Source of the DNA: Pseudomonadota bacterium
GTDB taxonomy: Bacteria > Pseudomonadota > Alphaproteobacteria > Rhizobiales > Rhizobiaceae
Assembly (NCBI GenBank): GCA_023435335.1
Contig: JAEYRU010000189.1
Location: forward strand, 1 to 8,311
Reading direction: 5' to 3'
DNA length: 8,311 bases
How positions within the stretch are numbered: the stretch's first letter is position 1; each line of letters begins with the position of its first letter. The notes below the pieces were generated by a model. It was given only the letters and a program-made list of their open reading frames with translations, did no database searches and was not told where the DNA came from. The translations under genes and the position numbers were made by a program. Below, one piece after another: positions 1-6,020 of this stretch.

Positions 1-114
1 TACGGAGCGCTCGACGACGAACAGAAGAAAGCAGCGGACGAAATCGTCCTGCCCATGATGGGCATGGGCATGGGCGCGGGGGGACGCGGTCGCGGCTTCA
101 TGGGTCGCTGGTAA
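1..114 (+). CDS. 3' end of a Spy/LTXXQ-motif-like periplasmic protein (partial)
   Basis: An open frame enters from the left edge and stops at TAA (112-114), leaving the last 37 residues. The visible tail begins YGALDDEQKKAADEIV and ends in a Met/Gly/Arg-rich stretch (PMMGMGMG, then GRGRGFMGRW). An 'aL-dEQk-aAdei' helix followed by a Met/Gly-rich C-terminus is typical of small alphaproteobacterial LTXXQ (Spy/CpxP-related) proteins, which are exported and linked to envelope or metal stress. The signal peptide and main domain lie outside the window, so the family call rests on the tail alone. A strong hairpin follows 14 nt after the stop. Other short Met-rich secreted proteins remain possible. 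Confidence 0.6.
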   Translation, partial: YGALDDEQKKAADEIVLPMMGMGMGAGGRGRGFMGRW

Positions 115-128
115 GCGGTCCGATTGCA

Positions 129-157
129 GGCGGCCGGAGCTGCTTGCTCCGGCCGCC
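129..157. terminator. Hairpin between two convergent genes, probable bidirectional terminator
   Basis: A perfect 12-bp stem (GGCGGCCGGAGC at 129-140 pairing with 146-157) closes a 5-nt loop (TGCTT). It sits 14 nt after the stop of the rightward gene and 16 nt after the stop of the leftward DUF1236 gene, where a shared terminator is expected. Neither side carries a T-tract, so it departs from the canonical Rho-independent form. It may instead act as a 3'-end stabilising structure or assist Rho-dependent termination. Confidence 0.6.
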
Positions 158-173
158 ACAGACAGCGTTGCCT

Positions 174-575
174 CTATTGCAGGACATGGACGACCTCGCG
201 GGTCTCCATGCTCACGATAACCGGCCGCTCATCGACATAGATGTATCCGTACTCCGGCGCACTCGGGATCGCGTGGACCTGCACGGTCTGTGGCAGGCGG
301 GCGCGAGGCCGGATCTCGCCCTCCACGCGGACCGACTGGACCGGGTGTTCGATGACATAGGTCTGGGCGTCCGCCGGTACCGCGGCTGCGGCCCCAATGG
401 TCGCGCCGGCGACGCCGCCGATGACGGCACCTACAGGGCCGCCGATCACTGCGCCACCGATTGCGCCGGTTGTACCGGCTCCGATTGCGCCAGCGGCGCG
501 CCTCTCATTTTCGTTCGCGTAGGCCGCAGAAGCAGTCAGCGCTACCACGGCCGCGCCAATAAGAAGTTTCTTCAT
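174..575 (-). CDS. Secreted glycine-zipper protein with DUF1236-like C-terminus
   Basis: This encodes 133 residues. I start at the ATG at 575 because AGAAGGAG lies about 7 nt upstream and the protein then opens with a textbook signal peptide: MKK, a hydrophobic core at residues 4-16, and an AYA cleavage site near residue 20. The in-frame Met at 605 would add ten polar residues before it. Residues about 28-65 form a glycine-zipper segment (GAIGGAVIGGPVGAVIGG and on), which can insert in or pack against membranes. Residues about 72-133 resemble DUF1236, a domain common in Rhizobiales, with a YGYIYVDERPVIVSMETREVV ending. The protein is probably periplasmic or outer-envelope; its biochemical role is unknown. 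It converges with the LTXXQ-like gene and diverges from the MFS gene, and it looks unrelated to the catabolic cluster. Confidence 0.8.
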   Translation of the reverse strand: MKKLLIGAAVVALTASAAYANENERRAAGAIGAGTTGAIGGAVIGGPVGAVIGGVAGATIGAAAAVPADAQTYVIEHPVQSVRVEGEIRPRARLPQTVQVHAIPSAPEYGYIYVDERPVIVSMETREVVHVLQ

Positions 576-757
576 CTCGATTCTCCTTCTGTTGGGGGCG
601 AACAAGGACGTCGGGCAGAGGCCCGGATGTCCATGGCCGCCCGCACTGGACTAATCTGCGGGGCAATGCAGAGTTCCTGCAGTCTCCTTCACGAAATCCA
701 CGGACTGTAACATCCGGACGAGCTGTCTTTGACCGATCTGGGATACGTGGCTGGCTC

Positions 758-803
758 ACCTATCGGCTCGCACTGTTCCTGTCAGCGGCGGAGGCTGATA
801 GGT
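758..803 (+). other. Imperfect inverted repeat in the MFS gene leader
   Basis: ACCTATC (758-764) is an exact reverse complement of GATAGGT (797-803). In RNA the pairing extends to 11 positions (758-768 with 793-803), two of them G-U, around a 24-nt loop. It lies 42 nt upstream of the MFS start codon, in the 270-bp region between the divergent DUF1236 and MFS starts. It could be a protein operator or an mRNA leader structure; nothing else in the sequence decides. No convincing sigma-70 promoter is visible in this intergenic region on either strand. Confidence 0.3.
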
Positions 804-845
804 AGTTTGCGGCCCCGGTCGAAGGCGGCCGTTCGGGAGCAAGAC

Positions 846-2078
846 ATGACGAGTGCGGCGGGCGCCGGCGACCATATCGACAGCAGCTATTCGTGGACGC
901 GGCTCGCCGTCTCGGTACTGATTGCCACCATCGGTAATGTCGGCATGTGGGCCGTCGTCGTCGTGCTGCCGGCCGTGCAGGCGGAGTTCGGCGTGGCGCG
1001 CGGCGACGCCTCCATCCCTTACACGCTCACCATGGTCGGCTTCGCGGTCGGCAACGTGATCATCGGCCGGCACGTCGACCGTTTCGGCATCGCGCTGCCG
1101 CTCTCGCTCGCCGCGCTCGCCAACGGAGCCGGCTTCGTGCTCGCGGGCCTCTCCGGCAATATCTGGCTGTTCGCGGCGGCGCAGGGGGTGCTGATCGGGA
1201 TCGGCACGTCGATCAATTTCGGACCGCTGATGGCCGACATCTCGCACTGGTTCGCGAAGCGGCGCGGGCTGGCCGTGGCGACGGCCGCGAGCGGCAACTA
1301 TCTCGCGGGTACGATCTGGCCGCCGCTGATGCAGCCCTTCCTCGACGGCTACGGATGGCGCGCGACCTATATCGGCATCGGCATCTTCATCGCGGTCACC
1401 ATCGTGCCGCTGTCGTATCTGCTGCGGCGCCAGCGACCGCGCGAAGGCGCGCCGGGGTCCAACGCCGGGGCGACCGCGCTGAAGACGATCGACCTGTCGC
1501 CGCGCGCTCTGCAGGGTGTGCTCATCGTCGCCGGCTTCGGCTGCTGCATGGCGATGGCGATGCCGCAGGTGCATATCGTCGCCTATTGCGTCGATCTCGG
1601 CTACGGGGTGGCGCGCGGCGCCGAAATGCTGTCGCTCATGCTGGCGGGCGGCATCGTCAGCCGGCTCGCCTCGGGGGTCATCGCCGACCGCATCGGCGGG
1701 GTGAAGACGCTGCTGATCGGCTCGGTGCTGCAGGGCCTGTCGCTGCTCTTCTACATCCCCTTCGACGGGCTCGCGTCGCTTTACGTCGTGTCCCTAGTGT
1801 TCGGGCTCAGCCAGGGCGGCATCGTGCCGTGCTACGCGATAATCGTGCGCGAATACCTGCCCGCCCGCGAGGCCGGCCAGCGGACCGGCATCGTCATCAT
1901 GGCGACCATCGTGGGCATGGCGGTCGGCGGCTGGATGTCCGGCTGGATCTACGACCTGACGGGCTCCTACCAGGCCGCGTTCCTGCACGGGATCGCGTGG
2001 AACCTGGTCAATATCGGAGCGATGCTGCTGGTGCTGCTGCGGACGGGCAAGCGCCGGACGGAACTTGCGGCGGCCTGA
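846..2078 (+). CDS. MFS transporter, MCT/OFA (monocarboxylate-type) family
   Basis: A 410-residue inner-membrane protein, normal for a 12-helix MFS carrier. The ATG at 846 follows GGGAG (835-839) with 6-nt spacing and gives an ordinary short cytoplasmic N-terminus. A TTG start at 729 in the same frame would add 39 residues with no membrane-protein character. The first helix is about residues 20-43. The loop 2-3 motif A appears as GRHVDRFG (74-81), with a degenerate repeat GVIADRIGG (277-285) in the C-terminal half. HWFAKRRGLA (134-143), then a Gly-rich helix and WPP (158-160), is the MCT/OFA loop 4-5 signature. Relatives move monocarboxylates such as oxalate, formate, lactate or pyruvate-like acids by proton symport or exchange; the substrate here is unknown. 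The gene converges on the catabolic operon and could import its substrate, but it carries no copy of the TetR palindrome half-sites, so co-regulation is not shown. Confidence 0.85.
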   Translation: MTSAAGAGDHIDSSYSWTRLAVSVLIATIGNVGMWAVVVVLPAVQAEFGVARGDASIPYTLTMVGFAVGNVIIGRHVDRFGIALPLSLAALANGAGFVLAGLSGNIWLFAAAQGVLIGIGTSINFGPLMADISHWFAKRRGLAVATAASGNYLAGTIWPPLMQPFLDGYGWRATYIGIGIFIAVTIVPLSYLLRRQRPREGAPGSNAGATALKTIDLSPRALQGVLIVAGFGCCMAMAMPQVHIVAYCVDLGYGVARGAEMLSLMLAGGIVSRLASGVIADRIGGVKTLLIGSVLQGLSLLFYIPFDGLASLYVVSLVFGLSQGGIVPCYAIIVREYLPAREAGQRTGIVIMATIVGMAVGGWMSGWIYDLTGSYQAAFLHGIAWNLVNIGAMLLVLLRTGKRRTELAAA

Positions 2079-2080
2079 AT

Positions 2081-2851
2081 TTAGACGGCTGTTATGCCGC
2101 CGTCCGCGGCCAGCGTCTGGCCAGTCATGAAGGAATTCCTCGGGTCGGCGGCGAAGAGGATAACCTCGACGATCTCGTCCACCTCCGCCAGCCGCCGCAT
2201 CGGCACGCCGCGCGTCATTTCGGCTTCCGCCGCCGCCTGGTCCGGCGCTTCGCGGAAGGCGGCGAGCGCCATCTCCGTGCGGGCGAAGGAGGGGCAGACC
2301 GCGTTCACGCGCACGCCGCGCGTGGCGTATTCGGCGGCCGCCGAGCGGGTCAGCCCGACCACGGCGTGCTTGGCGGCCGAATAGACCGCGAGCTTCGGCG
2401 CGCCGGCGATGCCGGCCACGGAGGCGATGTTGACGATCGCACCCTTCCTGCCCTCGCGCGCCTGGCGCTCCATCAGCGGCAGCTGGTGCTTCATCGCGTA
2501 GAAGACGCCCATGACGTCGATGTCGATGATGCGGCGTGCCTCGTCCGAGGGCGTCTGCGGCAGGCGCTGGAAGTCCTGCGCGATGCCGGCGTTGTTGATG
2601 GCCACGTCGAGGCCTCCGAAACGCTCGACGGCGAGCTGGACGAGCCTTTCCGACAGCGACTCGTCGGCGATGTCTCCGGCAAGCGTGGCGGTCTCCGCTT
2701 GAAGCGTCGCGGCGAAAGCGTCGAGCTTTTCCGCGTTGAGATCGGACAGCACCAGCCGCGCGCCCTCGGCGGCGAAACGCCTGGCTGCTGCGGAGCCGAA
2801 CCCGCCGGCGGCGCCCGAAATCAGTACCGTCAGCCCGTCGAACCGCGCCAT
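2081..2851 (-). CDS. SDR-family NAD(P)-dependent oxidoreductase
   Basis: A 256-residue classical short-chain dehydrogenase/reductase. The Rossmann motif is SGAAGGFG (12-19). D37 at the end of strand beta-2 (VLSDLN) predicts NAD(H) preference. NNAG is at 86-89, the catalytic Ser at S144 (NIAS), and YSAAK at 157-161 supplies Y157 and K161. The C-terminus (TGQTLAADGGITAV) is standard. The Asn of the catalytic tetrad, expected in N-x-x-G, is Asp112 (D-V-M-G). It is the last gene of the leftward operon; its ATG shares one base with the stop of the kinase gene (TGATG), suggesting translational coupling. With an enoyl-CoA hydratase in the same operon, a 3-hydroxyacyl-CoA dehydrogenase role is a reasonable guess, as is oxidation or reduction of another hydroxy/keto acid. 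Family call is firm, substrate is open. Confidence 0.88.
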   Translation of the reverse strand: MARFDGLTVLISGAAGGFGSAAARRFAAEGARLVLSDLNAEKLDAFAATLQAETATLAGDIADESLSERLVQLAVERFGGLDVAINNAGIAQDFQRLPQTPSDEARRIIDIDVMGVFYAMKHQLPLMERQAREGRKGAIVNIASVAGIAGAPKLAVYSAAKHAVVGLTRSAAAEYATRGVRVNAVCPSFARTEMALAAFREAPDQAAAEAEMTRGVPMRRLAEVDEIVEVILFAADPRNSFMTGQTLAADGGITAV

Positions 2852-3894
2852 CACGCCTTCCCCGCGATCAGTGCGGCGGCGAGCCCGGCCAGCAGCCTCA
2901 CCGCGTCTCCATAGGTTCGCGCCTTCTCCGGGTTCGACGCATTGCCGTCCAGCGCGCGCTTGTAGACGCCCTGGCAGATGGCGGCGAGGCGGAAGAAGGA
3001 GAAGGCGAGGCAGAAGGTCCAGTTGTCGATCGCCGCGATGCCGCGGCGGCGGCAATAGGCGGCGACGTATTCCTCCTCGGTGGGAATGCCCAGCGCATGC
3101 CGGTCCACGCCGCCCAGCCCGCGGAAGCCGGATGCGTGCGGCAGGCGCCACTGCATGCACTGGTAGGCGAGGTCGGCATAGGGATGGCCAAGCGTCGACA
3201 GCTCCCAGTCGAGCACGGCGACCACCTCCGGCCGGTCCGGCGCGAAGATCATGTTGTCCAGACGGTAGTCGCCATGCACCAGCGCCACGAGGCCGTCGTC
3301 GGGCGGCAGGTTTGCCTCCAGCCATTCGATCAGCCGGTCCATGTCGGCGACCGCTCCGGTCTCGGAGGCGCGGTACTGGCTGGTCCAGCGCGAGAGCTGG
3401 CGCTCGAAATAGCTGCCGGGCTTGCCGAAGTCGGAGAGGCCGGCCGCTTCCACGTCGACCGAATGCAGCGCGGCGAGCGTCGCGTTCATCGCGTCGTAGA
3501 TGGCGGCGCGTTCGACGTTGCCGGAGGCTTCCGGCAGCGCCGGGTCCCACAGGATGCGGCCGTCCACGAAACCCATGACGTAGAACATACGCCCGATGGG
3601 GGAATCGTCGCCTTCAGGCGACAGGTGCAGCGCCCGCGGCACCGGCACGCCGGTGCCGGCCAGCGCCTTGAGCACGCGGTATTCGCGGTCCACCTGGTGC
3701 GCGGATTTCAGCAATTGCCCCGGCGGCTTGGCGCGCAGCACGTAGCGGCCGCTGGCCGCGGTAAGCAGGTAGGTCGGGTTCGACTGGCCCGACTTGAACT
3801 TCTCGATGCCGCGCAGGTCGCGGAAACCCGGCAGGTTCGCTTCCAGGTAGGGGCCGAGGGCAGCGGCGTCGAGCGCATTGGGATCGCCGTTCAT
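2851..3894 (-). CDS. APH-fold phosphotransferase, ACAD10/11-type (LvaA-like) kinase
   Basis: A 347-residue protein, close to the kinase half of ACAD11. Features in order: the N-lobe SGQSNPTYLL (35-44); the nucleotide-binding VLRAKPPG (52-59), close to the VLRKKPPG of ACAD10/11; the catalytic loop VHGDYRLDN (206-214) with D209 as likely base; and the Mg-binding VLDWELSTLGHPYADLAY (227-244) with D229. The 'RLDN' and 'DWELSTLGHP' forms separate this group from drug-modifying aminoglycoside kinases, so it should not be read as a resistance gene. Characterised relatives (LvaA of Pseudomonas putida, the ACAD10/11 kinase domain) phosphorylate the 4-hydroxyl of 4-hydroxyacyl-CoA. Start ATG overlaps the MaoC stop by 4 nt (ATGA), and its stop overlaps the next SDR start by 1 nt. 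No small LvaB-like partner gene is visible in this operon. Confidence 0.88.
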   Translation of the reverse strand: MNGDPNALDAAALGPYLEANLPGFRDLRGIEKFKSGQSNPTYLLTAASGRYVLRAKPPGQLLKSAHQVDREYRVLKALAGTGVPVPRALHLSPEGDDSPIGRMFYVMGFVDGRILWDPALPEASGNVERAAIYDAMNATLAALHSVDVEAAGLSDFGKPGSYFERQLSRWTSQYRASETGAVADMDRLIEWLEANLPPDDGLVALVHGDYRLDNMIFAPDRPEVVAVLDWELSTLGHPYADLAYQCMQWRLPHASGFRGLGGVDRHALGIPTEEEYVAAYCRRRGIAAIDNWTFCLAFSFFRLAAICQGVYKRALDGNASNPEKARTYGDAVRLLAGLAAALIAGKA

Positions 3895-4382
3895 GTGCCG
3901 GCCTCATGGGAAGCGACCTTCGACACGGTGAGCCAGGTGAGCGCGATCGCGGGCTTGGGCGTGTCCTCGATCTCCACCGTCACGTCGTAGGTGAACTGGA
4001 TCCAGCGCGAGGGCCGCACGGAGATGCTCTTCAGCACGAAGCGGGCGCGGATACGCGCGCCGCAAAAGACGGGCGCGAGGAAGCGCAGCTTCTCGAAACC
4101 CTGGTTGACGCTGACCTCGAGGTGTTTCAGCGGCCGCAAGGTCTCGTAGGCCATGGCCGACAGCAGCGACAGCGTCAGGAAGCCGTGCGCGATTGTTCCG
4201 CCGAACGGGGTCTGCGCCGCGCGCTTCGGGTCGACATGGATGAACTGATGATCGTCGGTGGCGTCGGCGAACTTGTCGATCATCTCCTGCGTCACCGTGC
4301 GCCATGAGGATAATCCCACCTCCTGGCCCACGGCGGCCTGGAGCTCTTCAAGCGAAACCGGCGGCAAACGAAATACATCCAT
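3891..4382 (-). CDS. MaoC-family (NodN-like) enoyl-CoA hydratase
   Basis: A 163-residue single hot-dog domain, typical of the MaoC/NodN group. The hydratase-2 motif runs FADATDDHQFIHVDP (38-52), with D44 and H49 spaced as the Asp-x4-His catalytic pair of (R)-specific enoyl-CoA hydratases, then GGTIAHGFLTLSLL (61-74). The N-terminal SLEELQAAVGQEVGLSSW (10-27) is typical of the NodN-like subgroup. The expected reaction is hydration of a trans-2-enoyl-CoA to a 3-hydroxyacyl-CoA, usually the R isomer. The start at 4382 lies 15 nt after the upstream SDR stop with only a weak ribosome site, so translation is probably coupled to that gene; the 3' end overlaps the kinase gene by 4 nt. Its position beside the kinase fits hydration of the enoyl-CoA made after phosphate elimination. 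Substrate chain length cannot be read. Confidence 0.85.
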   Translation of the reverse strand: MDVFRLPPVSLEELQAAVGQEVGLSSWRTVTQEMIDKFADATDDHQFIHVDPKRAAQTPFGGTIAHGFLTLSLLSAMAYETLRPLKHLEVSVNQGFEKLRFLAPVFCGARIRARFVLKSISVRPSRWIQFTYDVTVEIEDTPKPAIALTWLTVSKVASHEAGT

Positions 4383-4397
4383 GGGGACAGGCCGAGA

Positions 4398-5213
4398 TCA
4401 CTCTTTGAAAAGGCGCATTCCGTGCTGCACCGACTGACCGCCGTCGATCGGGAGGATCGCCCCGGTGACGTAGGAGCCCGCGCGGGAACACAGATACAGC
4501 GTCGCGCCGGCGATGTCATCGGGCCGGCCGATGCGCCCGATCGGCACGCGCTCGCCGACGCGGCTAGCGTTCTCCTCGCCGGCGGTCGCGAACGCCGTCA
4601 TGCGGCTCTGGAAGGGTCCCGGCGCGAAGGCGTTGACCGTGATGCGGCGCCCGGCGAGTTCGCCGGCGAGCGTCTTCGTCAGGTGATGCACCGCCGCTTT
4701 CGAGGCGGTGTAGGAATAGGCGCCGTCGGCCATGGGCTGGGTGCCCATCACCGAACCGAGGTTGATGACGCGGGACGGGTCGTCGTCGCTGGCGGCCGCC
4801 TCGATCAGCGACAGCAGCTCGCGGGTCAGATGGAAGAGGCCCGTGACGTTGACGTTGAGCACCCGCTGCCAGGCGGCATAGGGGAAGCTCTCGAGGTCGG
4901 CGCCCCAGGTGAGGCCGGCATTGTTGACGAGGATGTGCAGCCTGTCGGTACGGGCCTTCACTTCCCCGACAAGGGCGGCGATGCCTTCCTCGCTGCCGAC
5001 GTCGCCGCCGAAGCCTTCTGCCCGGCCTGGACCGCCGAGCGCGTTGATTTCGGCGGCTACGGCCTCGCAGGCGTCGGCTTTGCGCGAGGCGATCAGCACA
5101 TGCGCGCCGCCCTGCACCAGCCCGGTCGCGGCCATGCGCCCGATGCCGGTCGCCGCCCCGGTGACCAGCGCCACCTTGCCCGCGACCGAAAACAGCTCCT
5201 CCAGATAGGCCAT
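4398..5213 (-). CDS. SDR-family oxidoreductase, RhlG-like
   Basis: A 271-residue classical SDR and the first gene of the leftward operon. TGAATGIG (18-25) binds the dinucleotide. S43-R44-K45 after strand beta-2 (LIASRKAD) replaces the acidic residue of NAD enzymes, which predicts NADP(H). NNAG is at 97-100, and the tetrad is complete: N122, S154 (NLGS), Y168 and K172 (YTASK). The C-terminus has TGAILPIDGGQS (250-261). The overall style (LFSVAGKVALVTG, NAFAPGPFQSRMTAF) matches the RhlG-like group, whose founder was proposed as a 3-ketoacyl reductase. The ATG at 5213 is preceded by purine-rich GGAGGAGCAGGGAGGG. In the lva-type pathway model it would be the 4-oxoacyl-CoA reductase (LvaD step), but the roles of the two SDRs could be swapped. 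Confidence 0.87.
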   Translation of the reverse strand: MAYLEELFSVAGKVALVTGAATGIGRMAATGLVQGGAHVLIASRKADACEAVAAEINALGGPGRAEGFGGDVGSEEGIAALVGEVKARTDRLHILVNNAGLTWGADLESFPYAAWQRVLNVNVTGLFHLTRELLSLIEAAASDDDPSRVINLGSVMGTQPMADGAYSYTASKAAVHHLTKTLAGELAGRRITVNAFAPGPFQSRMTAFATAGEENASRVGERVPIGRIGRPDDIAGATLYLCSRAGSYVTGAILPIDGGQSVQHGMRLFKE

Positions 5214-5264
5214 CCGTCCCTCCCTGCTCCTCCTGCCGGCAACGATTTCGTCGCGGACGTCACG

Positions 5265-5293
5265 TTGACAACATACCGGGTAGTATGTTCATC
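5265..5293 (+). promoter_or_regulatory. Candidate sigma-70 promoter for the tetR operon
   Basis: TTGACA at 5265-5270 is a perfect -35 consensus. A 17-bp spacer places a weak -10 at TTCATC (5288-5293). The spacer is filled almost exactly by the palindrome, so a bound repressor would block polymerase. The poor -10 leaves the start point uncertain. The predicted transcript has a leader of roughly 75 nt before the TetR start codon. Confidence 0.4.
5270..5289. promoter_or_regulatory. Palindromic operator, probable TetR binding site
   Basis: AACATAC (5270-5276) and its exact reverse complement GTATGTT (5283-5289) flank a 6-bp CGGGTA spacer. The 20-bp span suits a TetR dimer. A nested TACC-G-GGTA element sits at 5274-5282. 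The site is AT-rich in an otherwise GC-rich region, lies between divergent operons, abuts the TTGACA box and is 87 bp from the tetR start codon. Autoregulation plus repression of the leftward operon is the simplest reading. The inducing ligand is probably an acyl-CoA intermediate, by analogy with other catabolic TetR proteins. Confidence 0.65.
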
Positions 5294-5311
5294 ATTGGGC
5301 CAGCCCGTAAA
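5282..5311 (-). promoter_or_regulatory. Candidate promoter for the leftward SDR-MaoC-kinase-SDR operon
   Basis: Read on the minus strand, TTTACG (5311-5306) and CATACT (5287-5282) are each 4/6 matches to the -35 and -10 consensus with an 18-bp spacer. The -10 falls inside the right arm of the palindrome, so one repressor dimer could block both directions. The match is modest and other starts are possible. Confidence 0.25.
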
Positions 5312-5375
5312 GAGCAGCCGGCGAAGTTCGACAAGAAATATCGGCGCCAGAGCGGGCATGGGAGGAAGTCGCCGC

Positions 5376-6020
5376 ATGATCCAGAGCGTCCGCGAACAGG
5401 TGGTGGACGATTCGCGCGCCGACATTCTGCGGGCCGCGGCGCAATGCTTCATGGAGCGCGGCTATTCGGCGACCTCGATCGACGACGTGGCGCGCAGCCT
5501 GGGCGCAACCAAGGGCCGTATCTATCACCACTTCCCCTCCAAGGCCGATCTGTTCGCGGAGGTGTTCCGCACCGGCATGGACATGAATTACGAGGCAGTG
5601 CGGCCGTTCGTGGACGAACCCGGCGCGGCGCTGCCGCGCTGGCGCAGGATGGCCACGGCGCATGTCATGCAGATGATCGAGACCAAGCCGTTCCAGCGCG
5701 CTGTCTGGATCGGCGTCGAGATGCACCTGCGCGGCGCGACAACGCCGGAACAGCGCGTCGTGTTCAACCGGCTGATCGAATACCGGACGGAATACGGCAA
5801 CCTGTTCCGCGCCACACTCCTGCAGGGGCGCGACGAGGGCGTGTTCCGCTTCGACAATCTGTCGATCACCAACCAGCTGATGTTCATGACGCTGAACTCG
5901 CCGATCTTCTGGTACACGCCGCGCCCCGGCGAGACGCGCGCCGGTACCGAGAAGGTGGCGCGGCAGGTGGTCGAATACGCCCAGGGCGGGCTTGCGGGAA
6001 CGGAAGGAAAAGGCGGATGA
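5376..6020 (+). CDS. TetR/AcrR-family transcriptional regulator
   Basis: A 214-residue one-component repressor, normal for the family. The ATG at 5376 is chosen because GGGAGGAAG (5360-5368) lies 7 nt upstream. The N-terminal domain (about 12-60) has the usual DSRADILRAAAQCFMERGY helix, then the helix-turn-helix TSIDDVARSLGATKGRIYHHF (33-53) and SKADLF. The ligand domain (about 70-205) ends in a helix with NSPIFWYTPRPGE (174-186), reminiscent of the KstR2-like group of acyl-CoA-responsive regulators; I hold that resemblance loosely. It is first in a rightward operon and its stop overlaps the acyl-CoA dehydrogenase start (ATGA). The divergent palindrome upstream is the likely target. Induction by a CoA thioester of the pathway is inferred. 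Confidence 0.88.
   Translation: MIQSVREQVVDDSRADILRAAAQCFMERGYSATSIDDVARSLGATKGRIYHHFPSKADLFAEVFRTGMDMNYEAVRPFVDEPGAALPRWRRMATAHVMQMIETKPFQRAVWIGVEMHLRGATTPEQRVVFNRLIEYRTEYGNLFRATLLQGRDEGVFRFDNLSITNQLMFMTLNSPIFWYTPRPGETRAGTEKVARQVVEYAQGGLAGTEGKGG

Noticed and set aside
576..605. Ten-residue N-terminal extension of the DUF1236 protein from the Met at 605
   Set aside because: It would bury the signal peptide; the ATG at 575 has a strong AGAAGGAG site and starts directly with MKK.
655..677. Minus-strand GGAAC as an ECF (EcfG-type) -35 element for the DUF1236 gene
   Set aside because: No CGTT-like -10 lies 16-17 nt downstream, and the five-base match alone is expected by chance.
729..845. Upstream TTG start adding 39 residues to the MFS transporter
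   Set aside because: The extension is polar and Arg-rich with no ribosome site, whereas the ATG at 846 has GGGAG at 6-nt spacing.
947..2914. Very long frame (655 codons) overlapping the MFS gene and the SDR in another reading frame, plus antisense frames at 756-1574 and 5588-7204
   Set aside because: Translations are Arg/Ala/His/Gly-rich with no recognisable motif, as expected from shadow frames in GC-rich DNA; the overlapping genes have complete family signatures.
2081..3550. A 489-codon leftward frame reading as a fusion of an Arg-rich N-terminus with the SDR
   Set aside because: Only the last 256 residues are SDR. The upstream part is an out-of-frame reading of the kinase gene, and an ATG overlapping the kinase stop starts the SDR properly.
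2851..3894. Aminoglycoside resistance gene
   Set aside because: The fold is APH-like, but the RLDN and DWELSTLGHP motifs and the acyl-CoA gene neighbourhood match ACAD10/11-type kinases, not antibiotic-modifying enzymes.
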